A DNA stretch of 64,000 nucleotides, taken from Tenodera sinensis (taxonomy: Eukaryota; Arthropoda; Insecta; Mantodea; Mantidae). The notes under the pieces are model-generated. The model made no database searches, was not told the DNA's origin, and saw only the letters and a list, made by a program, of their open reading frames with translations. The stretch is from positions 47,149,216 through 47,213,215 of the forward strand of contig CM060969.1 of assembly GCA_030765045.1 (NCBI GenBank), given 5' to 3'. Positions 12,816 through 23,680 of this stretch are shown one piece after another (position 1 is the first letter of the stretch; each line of letters opens with the position of its first letter). The translations under genes and the position numbers were made by a program.

Positions 12816-13274
12816 CTGGTGTTATCTTGCCTTCCATCTTGTTAAGTGATCCAGGATTTGTAACATGTTTCAAGTTTGCTCAGCAGCAGACAAATGATAA
12901 TTTAATTTAACAAACTGGAGGTAGTACATTGTGAAGCTCAATATTAATTGCTATAATCAACTTTTTAGTTAAATACAAAATTGCTTCACAAAAAACTGAA
13001 TGCTTTGTGGCATATCATAAATAAAATCAACACCTCTACATAGCCAAGTGGCTTGTAAAGAAATTCAGTAGCCTTTGGAAATTTGAAAGCCTCATCTTAA
13101 GTAATCCTTGCAACTTGTAGAAAAAATTAAGGGTTTCAACATATCTTCCTCAGTCAAAATGATGCAAACTTACCCTTCCCTAGCATACCATTAGAGAAAT
13201 TCATTTGTTACTTCACAGACTGGTTGAAATTGATATACCTAGTCTAGCCATAAATACTGTTGCAAACTTTAAGA

Positions 13275-13382
13275 GGTAGAACTGGAACTTAAAAATTCAA
13301 TGCCACAACTGGGATTTGAACCACAGACCTTCCGCTTGCCGGGCGGACGCTCTAACCACTGAGCTATTGTGACAAACTGCCA
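13275..13382 (-). mobile_element. tRNA-derived SINE
   Basis: The minus strand reads a tRNA-like head with an A box in TAGCTCAGTGGTTAGAGC and a B box in GTGGTTCAAATCCC, followed by a short tail GTTCCAGTTCTACCTCT. Copies of the same family lie at 18070-18215 (minus), 55375-55490 (plus) and partially at 55100-55180. The tail and the dispersed copies argue against a functional tRNA gene. Confidence 0.8.
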
Positions 13383-13497
13383 GAATGGCAGTAAGTTTGT
13401 TGGAATAAATAATAATTACTGATGCAAATTTTCGACACACACTGTACAACCAGTTTGGTACATAAACAACTTCCAGTGTGCACACATTAATCTTGAA

Positions 13498-14767
13498 CAA
13501 TTGAAAGGCCTAGCGGAATAAGGGGGTATCCCTCAAAATTGTGTTTCTGAGATATTTAGTACTTTATTAGATTTTCCATAACTCAAACAAAAAAACCAAT
13601 CACTAAATAATTTTGGTACTAAATTAGAAAGGTTTTGAACTAACTTTCTGCAAATGTAGGACACAGTATGTTAGTTTATAACATAAAGAATATTTACTTA
13701 ACTTGAAGACGGCATACAATATTCTACATTAAAAGTGACAATCACAACTTCCAAACATCACAATCAAATGATTTCATCTTCATTGTTCTCTCCCACTTCA
13801 CACATGCTGTCTGATCTCAAATTTAAATAAAATTCATGGTACACAGGGGGTATGAACTTCAACAATGAGCTTATGTCTCGATGTTTTGCTTCTTTGATTG
13901 ACCTTCCATTAGGTACTTTGGTTCAAAGACTGTGTTTGATATTTTCTGTGGTTTTCTTTTTCCTTTCTGAAAACTGATGGTAGTGTAAGGACCTAATTGA
14001 CTGTATGCTAAACACACATCTACTTCATGCCCACCTTCGAACCTTAGAAAGGATGCTTTCCGAAAGTCCACATTTATGCCAGAGCGGAATTTGTTTCTTT
14101 TTGTTAATTTACTTGTTAATGGAGCCAGACTAACAAAATCTTCTCTCTTCATTTCCAGTACAGAGAATGGCTTCCTTCCTTGCATTTCGTATAAGATTTG
14201 CCCACTCCTCAGGTATATGCGCATACTGGGTACCATACTGGTTTTCAATAATGCCAAAATCTGCATCACTCTCTTCTTCTGTAATGTGTTTATAACACAT
14301 CAGTTTTGCAACGTTGGATATTGGTAAATGCTTTAGCAGGCACAATTTTGCCTTTTCGTGTAGAATATTCTTTTCTACTATTCCGTGCTAATTTCCTGCT
14401 GTTGTGTTTCCATTTTTTTACATCTCTCTTCCTCTTTTTGCTTCTATTTTCCTCATTTTCTTCATTTACAAGCACAACAAACCATGAGATGTGAAAGCTG
14501 GTCTCCCATTGGCCAATGCGGTATACAGCTGACTCATCAGGACAAAGGTTTCAAACAGGAGTGGGATAGCCCCATATTCCACTCAGAATACCTGAAAGCT
14601 CTTCAAAATACTTTTATCTCTCTCTCCAATATGTCAGAGGGGCTATCCTACACTCTTAATAGTTCAATAAACTAACACTAGATGGACTCAGGTTACATAA
14701 TATGCATCTAGTTCATGTTTTTTCCAAAATAAGGGATAGCCCCTTATTCTACTAAGCCCTTCAATTG
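13498..14767 (-). mobile_element. Decayed DNA transposon with about 36-bp inverted repeats, family not named
   Basis: The left end starts CAATTGAAAGGCCTAGCGG and continues AATAAGGGGGTATCCCT. The right end, reverse-complemented, starts CAATTGAAGGGCTTAGTAG and continues AATAAGGGGCTATCCCT. The minus strand encodes a basic N-terminal segment (RSKKRKRDVKKWKHN, ARNSRKEYSTRKGKIVPAK) at 14290-14475. A central segment (TKRNKFRSGINVDFRKASF) lies at 13871-14269. Other frames join them, so it is broken. The basic start resembles proteins encoded by multi-copy arthropod transposons, but I cannot name the superfamily. The palindromic CAATTG ends obscure the target duplication. Confidence 0.75.
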
Positions 14768-14833
14768 TTAGCTTGCCTTTGAAAGAGGAAGTATTTAGCT
14801 CCAGGTTTCAACATGGAATGGGGTGATAATGAA

Positions 14834-14905
14834 AGTTGTTAGCTAATGCTGGGTTTCTGACAATGAAGTCATTAATTCTCTTGCTCTCCAATATTTTTCA
14901 CTCTA
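14834..14905 (-). mobile_element. LINE 3' terminal fragment
   Basis: A 72-bp match to the last bases of the LINE family seen at 814-1645 (TTGTTAGCTAATGCTGG on the plus strand). Confidence 0.75.
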
Positions 14906-14906
14906 C

Positions 14907-15237
14907 CATTTTATGAAGCTAAAAGATTAGTCAACTCTGAATTCGAAAAAATTATTGCAAAATATTACTATGAAAATCACAAAATAACAGATGGGAACTA
15001 CTGAACATTCAAACGATAATTCCTGAGTACCCCCAAAAAATGGCAGTTGATTACGGGACATGATTGTCTGGTGAAACATTTGAACAGAATTGGGATATAT
15101 TCTTCACCACTCTGTCCTGTATGTGATCTGCAAGAGGAAATGTACCAAATATGCCCAGCCACTTCTGGCGCCCCATCCATCAGTGAAAAATATTGGAGAG
15201 CAAGAGGACTAATAATTTCACTGTCAGAAATCCATTT
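14907..15237 (+). mobile_element. LINE 3' fragment, opposite strand to its neighbour
   Basis: Plus-strand reading gives the LINE C-terminus (LITGHDCLVKHLNRIGIYSS, C-x2-C, EKYWRARGLI) with deletions and stops. It sits head-to-head with the fragment at 14834-14905. Both halves represent the same 3' end, so this is not a simple twin-priming inversion. Confidence 0.8.
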
Positions 15238-16162
15238 CATTTGCCATAAAAATATCTTAAACATATGACATCTTAATCACAATCGTTAGACCCATATTTC
15301 AGAAAATTATAATTTTCAAAAAATTTTCCATGTAAAGGGCAGTTTAGGGTGGAGGAATTTTCTTGAAAATCTTTGTGTCTCATCCTTGAAAGATATCAAG
15401 TGTGAATACCAACTTTGGTTTTTAACTGACTTTTTGTGTTTGATTTATGCTGTACGCACACACACACATGCACAGATACACTGCACACACACACGCCACA
15501 GACACACGCACACACACATACACACACACAGACACACACATGCACGCACGCACACACACATACAGACACACACACGGCAGACAGTGACACATACACACAG
15601 TGTAAAAATGCTATTCTTTGATTCAGGGGCCTCAAAACATACCAACAGTAAGTTTGTTAGTATAAATAAATAATAATTACCTCAAAACACATTTCGCGTG
15701 AAATCTTGGCAACAAATTTTTGGGTCAAAGACAATACTTCCCCTACTTTGTAGAGAAAATAAAAGTTAACTATAGCAATTAATATAAATGGTTGTTAACA
15801 GACTTTAAAACCTAAGGCTGGAAGTAGGTATACCTCCTATACTGCTAGAGTACATGTGTGCAGTATTTTTTTTTTTTTTGTGCATCAGCAATATGATCTG
15901 AATAGTTAAATGTAACATATGAATGGAATATTAATGAGTAGCTTAGGTCGTTATGGCGTAGACTGTATTTCAAATCATTTACATGTTATGTAATAGAAGA
16001 ATTAGTTTTGAACCAATAAATAATTTGAACCTGGTTTTGTATACTTCACCAGAAGACTAATGTGTTTAATTATGTGCTTAATATGACAAACAGAATGTTT
16101 TCATTATTATGATTAAGTTTTGTTTTATGCCGCCGTACAAAGCTATTTTATGCATGTTACAG
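15238..16162. other. DCAF6 intron with CA microsatellite
   Basis: 15290-15440 resembles part of the dispersed repeat at 31550-32455. An interrupted CA repeat fills about 15455-15600. The rest, up to the acceptor at 16162, shows no element. Confidence 0.6.
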
Positions 16163-16323
16163 GTGGGGCAGATTCAGGAGCCAGTTTAAGGCCTTTATGC
16201 TCATTTACTGTGCCAAGTTTTGAGGATAGATCTTATCGTATTACATCTTTAACATTCAGTCCAGAAGGCGAGGAAGTTCTAGTTAGCTATTCATCTGATC
16301 ATCTTTATCTTTTTAGTGTTAAG
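16163..16323 (+). CDS. DCAF6: DCAF6/NRIP internal exon: WD40 repeat after the linker
   Basis: The acceptor is TGCATGTTACAG and the donor AAG|GTAAAG. It begins in phase 1, matching the exon that ends at 10819, and ends in phase 0. It encodes GADSGASLRPLCSFTVPSF, then YRITSLTFSPEGEEVLVSYS and SDHLYLFSVK, aligning with the segment of DCAF6 that precedes its acidic/basic insert. Confidence 0.94.
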
Positions 16324-16487
16324 GTAAAGTTTTCATGCCCAGAATATTTCAGTTCTTACTGTATAGGTGATTTTTATATACTCTTAACTTTAAATGTTTG
16401 ACAATCAAAGGATTGGATATGCTTCAGTAAGCTGTCTCATTCTTTTTTAAAACTGCATTGTAGATTTTTTCCTTTCTTTCTTTATAG

Positions 16488-16668
16488 GATCACGGCAGCA
16501 TGCAACTTAAGACAGCTGCCAGTAGCTCCAGTTCTTCTCCAGACTCAGAAAATGGTAAAAAGCAACATCAGCGTTCCCCACCACCTGTAAGAAGATTGCG
16601 ACTGCGAGGTGATTGGTCTGACACTGGGCCAGATGCAAGGCCAGAAAGGGAAGGTGGACGTAGAGGAG
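16488..16668 (+). CDS. DCAF6: DCAF6/NRIP internal exon: conserved basic VRRLRLRGDWSDTGP block
   Basis: A strong pyrimidine tract (CCTTTCTTTCTTTATAG) precedes GATCACGG; the intron before it is only 164 bp. The exon encodes a serine-rich start (AASSSSSSPDSENG) and then PVRRLRLRGDWSDTGPDARP, a signature nearly invariant in DCAF6. I place the donor after GGAG (GTGTGTAA), giving phase 1; a donor two bases later is possible. The next expected exon (the amphipathic segment before the long disordered insert) was not found in the remaining 47 kb, so the gene either continues beyond the window or is interrupted. Confidence 0.93.
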
Positions 16669-17269
16669 GTGTGTAACATTAGGTCCTATTTTTACTGTAA
16701 TTTATAACTGATCAATATTTACTATTTGAAATGAACAAAGTTCTTCCTGGGTTTGTTTACTTCAGTGTTTTCTTCTACCAATTTATGGGATAATGTATCA
16801 GCCATATATAATGACAGCTAATTGTAGCTTGAGACCTGCAATGGCTCTTTATCTGATGCATAGTATTTTAGCTTTGAGCTCTCTCTGGTCTGGTGATAAG
16901 GCAAGGGTTTTAAAATTAGTGATTCAAATTTAGTGTATCATAAAATTTATTTCTTATAACTACTGCAGATTAACACACACTTAAAGAACTTGCTGTTAGT
17001 AATAACAGTTTAAATAATTTATATGTCTAGAATCTTTTTATGAATCTCAAGTACTCAAAGTTTTTTGATATGTCTGGTTTAATTGGTGATGAAAACTACA
17101 ATCTACACAAATTTTTCTCTACACAGTTATGGTTCTTATGGTGATGATACAAAATGTGCTTAGTTATATTTCCTTATGGTACTGGATGATGATGGCTTAG
17201 TGATTATCACATAAGTTATATATTTTTGTTACTTTGTGTATTTAAATTTTGTTCTGAACATATATATTG
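16669..17269 (+). other. Intron/downstream sequence, nothing recognised
   Basis: AT-rich, with no coding or repeat signal seen by eye. Confidence 0.5.
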
Positions 17270-17625
17270 TGATGGTCAGGGCTAAGCTACTTCACACCAT
17301 ATACCAGGTCAGCGAGCAAACAAAGGCATTCAAGGTCAGACTGCCTCACACAATTGTTTGTATATACCTGACTGACAACAATGGGCATGGCATGTATCAA
17401 AGGTGGTCATGATCAAGCTGCCCCACCCACTCATGCGAGCAAACATGTTACAACAATCAGAGCGGCAGTACCAAAAGGGGTTTTCTCCAGATGATTCAAG
17501 AAGTGTCTGGCAGTAAGCTTGTTCGAAGTAGCTCACAAAAGGTCCATGTGATGTCATACCTGCTATATAAAGAAACGAGGAAACAGCAGAGGAGGGTTGC
17601 ACTTGCAGACATGAATCGTTCTAAG
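17270..17625 (-). repeat. Dispersed repeat, inverted copy of 6970-7250
   Basis: Reverse-complementing this stretch gives the same phrases as 6970-7250 (the GTTTGCTC region, the AAAACCC block and GATGACATCACATGGACC). Each copy diverges strongly. No open frame is shared. Its class is unknown. Confidence 0.55.
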
Positions 17626-17817
17626 TGTCAGTGAATGCGAGACTCGTGTGATTGTAATATCACAAAAGACAATAACTGTGTTGTGCCAGTAAAAAAGAAC
17701 TGTGTATTTCTGCAAAAGTTTGGACAGAAAATGAAGTGATAGAAAAGTAACTGGACTGGATTTTGTCACAATATAACAAATAAATACATTTCACATCAAA
17801 TTCAATACAAACAAATA

Positions 17818-18007
17818 TGGTGTTGTTGTTGTTGTTGTTAGCTAATGCTGGATTTCTGATAATGAAGTCATTAGTCCTCTTGCTATCCAATATTTTTCAC
17901 TGATGGATGGGGCACTAGAAGTGGCCGGGCATATTTGAAGATAGTCTCAATCCATTTCCTTTTGCAGATCATATAGAGGACAGAGTGGTGAAGAATATAT
18001 CCCAATT
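17818..18007 (-). mobile_element. LINE 3' fragment with CAA tail
   Basis: The plus strand starts with (TTG)6 at 17820, then TTAGCTAATGCTGGATTTCT, the 3' end shared by the LINE family at 814, 14834 and 52842. It is about 190 bp and 5'-truncated. Confidence 0.85.
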
Positions 18008-18069
18008 CTAATAAATAAACATAAAACAGATTAAAATAATTGTCTAACTATTGTAAAAATATGTCATCA

Positions 18070-18215
18070 TTGTATTGAAAGGTAAAATCAGAACTGGAAA
18101 TTTCAATACCACAACATTGATAGCAGAACATACACCTTAGATTCGAACCCAAATCTTCTGCTCTATGCAAGACTGCTCTTAACCACTGAGCTACAATGGC
18201 AATATGCCAGTATGA
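18070..18215 (-). mobile_element. tRNA-derived SINE, diverged copy
   Basis: On the minus strand the head contains TAGCTCAGTGGTTAAGAGC, an A-box match, and a B-box-like GGGTTCGAATC, followed by the TTCCAGTTCTGA-type tail. Same family as 13275-13382. Confidence 0.72.
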
Positions 18216-18283
18216 CATAAAATTTCCCAATTGATCCACATTTTCGGGTAGACTACAAGGGATCTTAAATACTAGACCACATT

Positions 18284-18440
18284 TTAATCCAGAAGGTGAG
18301 TCGATTAATAACACTACACAACACTTATTTTAGAATTTCCCAGAACATGTTTCGGATGCTGACTTTCCTCCATTATCAACTAGACATTGATTGGCTCTCC
18401 ATAGTGTTTATGGTGATGTTTACTCTGAGGTCTCCTCTGG
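18284..18440 (-). repeat. Penelope pseudo-LTR (downstream copy)
   Basis: Shares GGTGAGTCGATTAATAACAC, then the GACTTTCCTCCATTATCAAC core and GTCTCCTCTGGTG with 21263-21421. It contains the hammerhead-like stem-loop at 18349-18380, here with a mismatch in the stem. Confidence 0.8.
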
Positions 18441-21262
18441 TGGTGGTTCAAGGGACTTGTTGAAAATATCCTTCTGGGGGATTTTGAAATTGAATACTCT
18501 GTTTCTGTTTTTCAAAATTAAGATTTGTTCCCATTATGTGCTTAAGAAGTTTTGTTTCTGGCTTTATGTTTTCCAACGGTTTGTTTTCTATGTTTTTAAA
18601 GTGTTCCTTGATCTTATTTTTAAATTTCTTTTGGTTTTTCTTACGTACACTTCATTACAGTCACTGCATTCAATTTGGTATATGCCAGAGTTTTTGTTAG
18701 GTGGAATGGCATCTTTGATGGTTGAGTTCTGTAGATTTTTTTTATGGAGTAATGGTTCACTGGTGCTAGCTGAATGTTATGTTCTTTGAAAACTTTTTTG
18801 AATTTATCAGAGGCCCATGGATGTATGTAAATTTGTTTTATGTCTTTTTGCTTCTGCTGCTGTGAGTGTTGTAGTTCCTTTTAGTAACTTTTTTGTTTCT
18901 GCTCATTTCACTTTATCTATTAATGATTTGGAGATGCCTTTTTTTGTGCTATTTCGATTATTTTGCAATATTCTACTTTGTATTCTTCTGCTAGAAGAGA
19001 GATGTTCACCAATCTATGCGTTAAACTATTGAGGATTGCCGGTGTTTGACTTCTTGGGTTGTAACTATTTGCTTTTAGGTAGTTGTCCGTCTGTTGGTTT
19101 TCTGTGAATGCCGAAGTTATTCTGTTCTTGCTTTTGATTATTTTTAGATTCAAAAATAATAGTTGCTCATCTTTTTGCACTTTCACAGTGAACTATATGC
19201 TTTTCTCCGGAGTGTTTAGAAGTTTTAGTGCATCACTGATGAGAGATATAACGTACGTACCTGAAAATACATAGGAGGTAAAAGGACTACTCTTTGGTGC
19301 CTGCAGAACATGTTTTAAATTCACAAGTACCTGCCTCAAAGCACTGGGTGTACAATGGTCCGAAATTGTAAATATATGCTTACAAGTCCTAAAAGACTAT
19401 ATATTTTAAATAATCACTTATATTCCATGTGTTAACCGTTTTCTTGTTATAATCCTTTAATGTTTCTTTAGATATTTTGCATCTTAATTTTAATCATTTT
19501 TTTTCTTAAAATTTGAATTTGTCATATATCTTTGTATTCTTGATCTTAATGGTCTCCTGAAATGTCAGGCAGATGTCACAATTTTTTGTTTGTGAAATAT
19601 ATATATAGAACTATTGCAAAGATGTCATATATGTACTGCTGCCATCTATGGCAAACCTTTGGTGGTATTTATTTCTAATGCACTCATGTAAATATCTACC
19701 AAGAAGGTTGAGAGAGGGTTGTCCATTGCTAAACCTGATATTTGATGGAAATGTCTTGTTTGGAACTGGAAAAAATTTTGTTCTGTGCATAATTTGGTGA
19801 GTTCTATGTATTCCGCAATTTATAGTGATGACATTCGAGTGATTTGAGACAGTTTTTGATCAGCGGTGGAAGTTGTTTTAATGTTATACTGGGGAACAGC
19901 AAGTTTACATCAAGAGAGGGTGTTCTCTTCTGTTAATTCAAAGTCCTTAATGCATTCTATAAGTTCGTAACTATTTTTGATGCTCAGACTGTCAAATTTA
20001 GGCAATGAGTTGAATTTATTGGTTAGCCATTTTGCCAGTTTATAGGTTGGTGAATCTATACTACTAACTATAGGTCTTATTGCTGTGATTGATTTGTGTA
20101 TTTTGGGTAAGCCATAGAGTCTGGGTAAGGTTGGGTTATCTGCTTTAAATAAATATTTGTTTGGTATTATGCTTGAGTTTGCTATTGTTTTTTTCAAAGG
20201 TTTGTATGCAAGTGGTTAGAGAGTTTTATTGATCACTTCATGTTCACTGTCATTTAACATTTCTTCTATATTGTCTATATAATCTGATTTATTCATTATG
20301 ACTATTTTATTCCCTTTACCTTGGTGTATATTATGTTTTTCTGCTTTAAAGAATGGATAATGTTTTGTTTGTTTTTGTGAATGGATCTAATTTTTATTCC
20401 CTTTAAAATCTTTTCACACTGGCTTTTTACCCAGCTTTGTTTGGATACAGTGTGCAGAAATGTTAATGTCTACAATATAATCTTCAATTTCTGTTGAAAA
20501 GTGGATGCACACTTTTAAACCTTGATTTATAAGATCCATTTCTTTTTTGGAGAAGTCTTGATCAGAGAGATTTACCGCATTATCAAAGTTTTGCAAACAC
20601 ATTTCTGTGTTTCCACCACTTTTTTCTGCTGTGGTGTTTGGATGTACATTGCTTGCTGGTGAACTCACTCTGTGGTTTCCATTTGTTTTTTCATTTTTAA
20701 CTTTTTCCCAGTAGAATTATGGTGTGTAAATAATGTTGCATAATTTTTCTGGTTTTTATTTGAGTTTTAGAGTTTTTACTTTCATTTTCCTACTTTGTAT
20801 TGCCAAAAATTAACTTCAAGGTTTTTCTAAGTCATGTTTCCCAGCGCTTCCGTTAAAACTGAATGTGATCTGTAGAGTTTCAATTCTGTTTTTCTAACTG
20901 CTTGTAGTGTTTGCTAATTTCTAATTGTAGAACTTTTTTCTCTGCCTCTTTTTGTTGTACATTTCTGCTCTGTTTATCTTCTGGACAAATTCGGGGGTTA
21001 CTTTATTCCATAAGAACAGTTGTATGAATTTAATATTTGCAAAAGTGCTTTCTTTCTTGAAATTTTAAGAATGTTTTTATCTCTTGCTTCTTCATTCCAA
21101 AGTTTTCATTGAATGTGTAATAATTCTTTAAAGGGCTTACCTCATTCGCTATTTTCTCAGCTGTTCCACCATGTGCAGGGTTTTTTAACTTCCTAAATAC
21201 TTGTTTGCCTATTTAACTATCTTCTTTCCTGGAAGTTTGAAAACAGTGTTGTTATAATCAAT

Positions 21263-21421
21263 TTAATCCAAAAGGTGAGTCGATTAATAACACTTCACAA
21301 CACTTACTTTAGAATTTCCCGGAACTTGTTTTGGAGGCTGACTTTCCTCCATTATCAACCGGACATCGACTGGTTCTCCATGGCGTGGATGGTGATGTTT
21401 CCTCTGAGGTCTCCTCTGGTG
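21263..21421 (-). repeat. Penelope pseudo-LTR (upstream copy)
   Basis: Direct repeat of 18284-18440. The preceding bases (GAAAACAGTGTTGTTATAA) reappear inverted at 58000-58025, next to another pseudo-LTR copy, which supports the boundary. Confidence 0.8.
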
Positions 21422-21674
21422 ATACATACCCCAATGGTGATTTTCGTAAGTACTTAAATCTCGGGCTTTAAGGTTTTTATTGTAGTTTCCATATATAAGG
21501 CCAATCAATTATATTGTTGTAGTACACACAAATTCCGTATAGGCAAACCTTGAAATTTAGAATCGGAACTGAAAAATTCAAATCCTGACTGTGACCTTGA
21601 ATTGGGGTATGTGTACTATATGACTTTGTGAACTAAAAGCTCAAAAAAAGCTTTATATGCATTGTTCAAGAAAT

Positions 21675-22239
21675 TGTGGCGGGGGTTTTATTATAAAGGA
21701 TGGTTAACACATATTAGCGTGAATATAGCAGCAAATGGAGCATTGTTTTTTGCTAAAAGGTGGAAAGTTTGTTAGAGCAGACGCCACTCTTTTCTGCAGG
21801 GGATGTGGTCGTAGAATGGAATGCATAAACCAACGTACTTTTATTACAAACACATTTATTAGTTATCTACACTTCTCGTTACAGTTTCAGCTAGTTAATA
21901 ACTGTTAAAATTGGATAGCGTCCATGCTGTTTAAAAGTTTTGGTGTAATTCACATATTCACACGCCATCAACAATTATACGTCCTTACACTTTGAAGTCA
22001 CAGACGCTAATGAAAGTAGTTTCTGAGCGTCCTATGACGCAACACCGCCATTCTTATGTATTCATCCGCGCAACAGTTCTCATTGGTTGAATTCAAAGTG
22101 ACGAGAAGACATTGTCTATTTTGAGTATTATTAAAAAAAATAAGTCCCTGATACACCCAAATTAAAACAATTAAAAATTTACACACTCTTACAAAAATAT
22201 TTACATGAACAATTTTCTATTAGTCAATATTCTGTCTCA
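21675..22239 (-). repeat. 3' LTR of the intact Gypsy element
   Basis: On the plus strand it runs from TGTGGCGGGGG to TCTGTCTCA, with TG...CA ends on both strands, 565 bp. No difference from the other LTR was seen. Confidence 0.95.
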
Positions 22240-22262
22240 TATGCCCCTTGTTTTGTTTTTCA
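22240..22262 (-). other. Polypurine tract of the intact Gypsy element
   Basis: The minus strand reads AAACAAAACAAGGGGCATA directly before the 3' LTR. The same tract precedes the 3' LTR of the relative at 47111-47131. It primes plus-strand DNA synthesis. Confidence 0.85.
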
Positions 22263-22442
22263 AGTTTTCACCTTATTCACAATCTTGAAACACAATACAA
22301 TACTTCTCCCTACTCCTATGATTCAATCACTTTGTACAATATATTTTTTTTTTTTTTTTTTTTTTTTTACAGTCTTCTTTACTGTTTGTCTTTGTCCTTT
22401 GTTTTGACATAATACAACATGTCTTTATAAGTTTCACATATT

Positions 22443-22945
22443 CGGTTGCTACACAATGTATTCGGTTATTATACAATACATATCCAGTTATTGTACAACA
22501 CATTTAGTTATTACACAATATGTCTAATTATTATGCAATGCATATTCAGTCATTGTACAATATATCCTGCTATCATACCATATATGTTGTTATTATACAA
22601 CACACCTTCTGTCATTATACAATACATATTCAGTTATTGTACAACACATTTGATTATTACTCAACATATTCAGTTATTACACAATATATCCAGTTATCAT
22701 ACAATACATATTCAGTTATTGCACAATATATCCTGCTATCATATCACATATGTTCTGTTATTATGCAATACATATTCAGTTATTACACAATACACATTCA
22801 GTTTTTGCATAACACATTTAGTTATTACTCAACATATTCAGTTATTACACAATATATCCAGTTATCATACAATACATATTCAGTTATTGTACAACACATA
22901 TTCAGTTCTTATACAACACATACTCAGTTATTGTACATTTGACAT
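22443..22945. repeat. Minisatellite in the 3' UTR, about 24 units of 19-24 bp
   Basis: Units follow the pattern TTCAGTTATTRTACAACACA with variation. Blocks of about eight units recur with a longer period near 167 bp (compare 22630 with 22797). The related element has only about three units (46885-46950). The unit lacks stops in two frames, so long false reading frames appear. Confidence 0.92.
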
Positions 22946-23680
22946 TGACACAAATACAATTTAAGTGTTTCATGTGGTTTTTGACTTGTATTCATTGCTA
23001 TGAGGAGAGAAAAACAGGATACAAATCTTGAGCTAATGATTATGATCTTATTTATGGCAATACTTTATTCAGTTCTTTGCCTTCTTTGTCTTATGAGCTT
23101 ATGTATAGACAGGTTATTGAGTTGGTTCTTAAACTCTGATGTTACTAATAGTACTAATTTTCTTGATTGGGTTATTATTCATTGTTGTTTGGTTCAACAT
23201 TTCTTCGAGCTTAGCATTGGCTATATTCATCTTAATTCATGAGCATTGTTTTTCTGATTATGGTTTTCCTCACTTCACTAATTGTCATTTCTTTGTCTCT
23301 TATTTTTATAAGAGAAAACTTCTATACTTACAATTATTCTGTAATTGTATTATTTTTCTTCTCAATTTACTCTCGACATCTTTGTGTCGAAATATTATAT
23401 CTTTTTCATCATAATTGATTCATTTTTATTTTTGTCCCTGACATCCTTATGTCAAAAACATATTATCTTCCGTCGCTATGATTCATTTATTTAATGACAA
23501 TCAGTGTCCTCATCTGTCTTTGTTGACAATGCTCTTTGTGGTCTATATAGCCAATGACTATGTTGATTTTCTTCCTTGTTGTAATCCTATTTTGAATATA
23601 ATTTTCTATAAGTAACCCATCAAAAATTGTTATCTTCTTTCATCTCTGCTACTCCTGCCTTACACATTTGTTGACGAAGG

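Larger units (their letters stand above)
18284..21421 (-). mobile_element. Decayed Penelope-like element with direct pseudo-LTRs
   Basis: Minus-strand pieces of a Penelope RT. An N-terminal part is near 20414-20668. The segment LPRLYGLPKIHK followed by RPIVSSIDSPTYKLAKWL lies at 19910-20197, and the post-RT part (NYLKANSYNPRSQTPAI, LNSLTHRLVNI) at 18920-19186. The downstream region up to 18442 looks like the GIY-YIG portion (compare 59736-60119) but is badly broken. Identical-orientation copies of a sequence of about 158 bp flank it (18284-18440 and 21263-21421), as in Penelope elements with pseudo-LTRs. Many stops make it inactive. Families of this class encode RT plus a GIY-YIG endonuclease and no RNase H. 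Confidence 0.83.

Noticed and set aside
13300..13375. Possible tRNA gene on the minus strand
   Set aside because: Same head and tail occur in dispersed copies (18070, 55375), so it is a SINE.
14834..15237. Twin-priming inversion of a LINE
   Set aside because: Both halves represent the same 3' end; twin priming would give a more 5' segment in the inverted part.
15386..15673. Open frames rich in His/Thr or Val/Cys
   Set aside because: Artefact of the CA microsatellite.
22446..22945. CRISPR-like repeat array
   Set aside because: Units are contiguous and variable, with no unique spacers, in a eukaryotic transposon.
22446..22964. Two overlapping open frames of 172 and 140 codons
   Set aside because: They follow from a stop-free minisatellite unit and are antisense to the Gypsy element.
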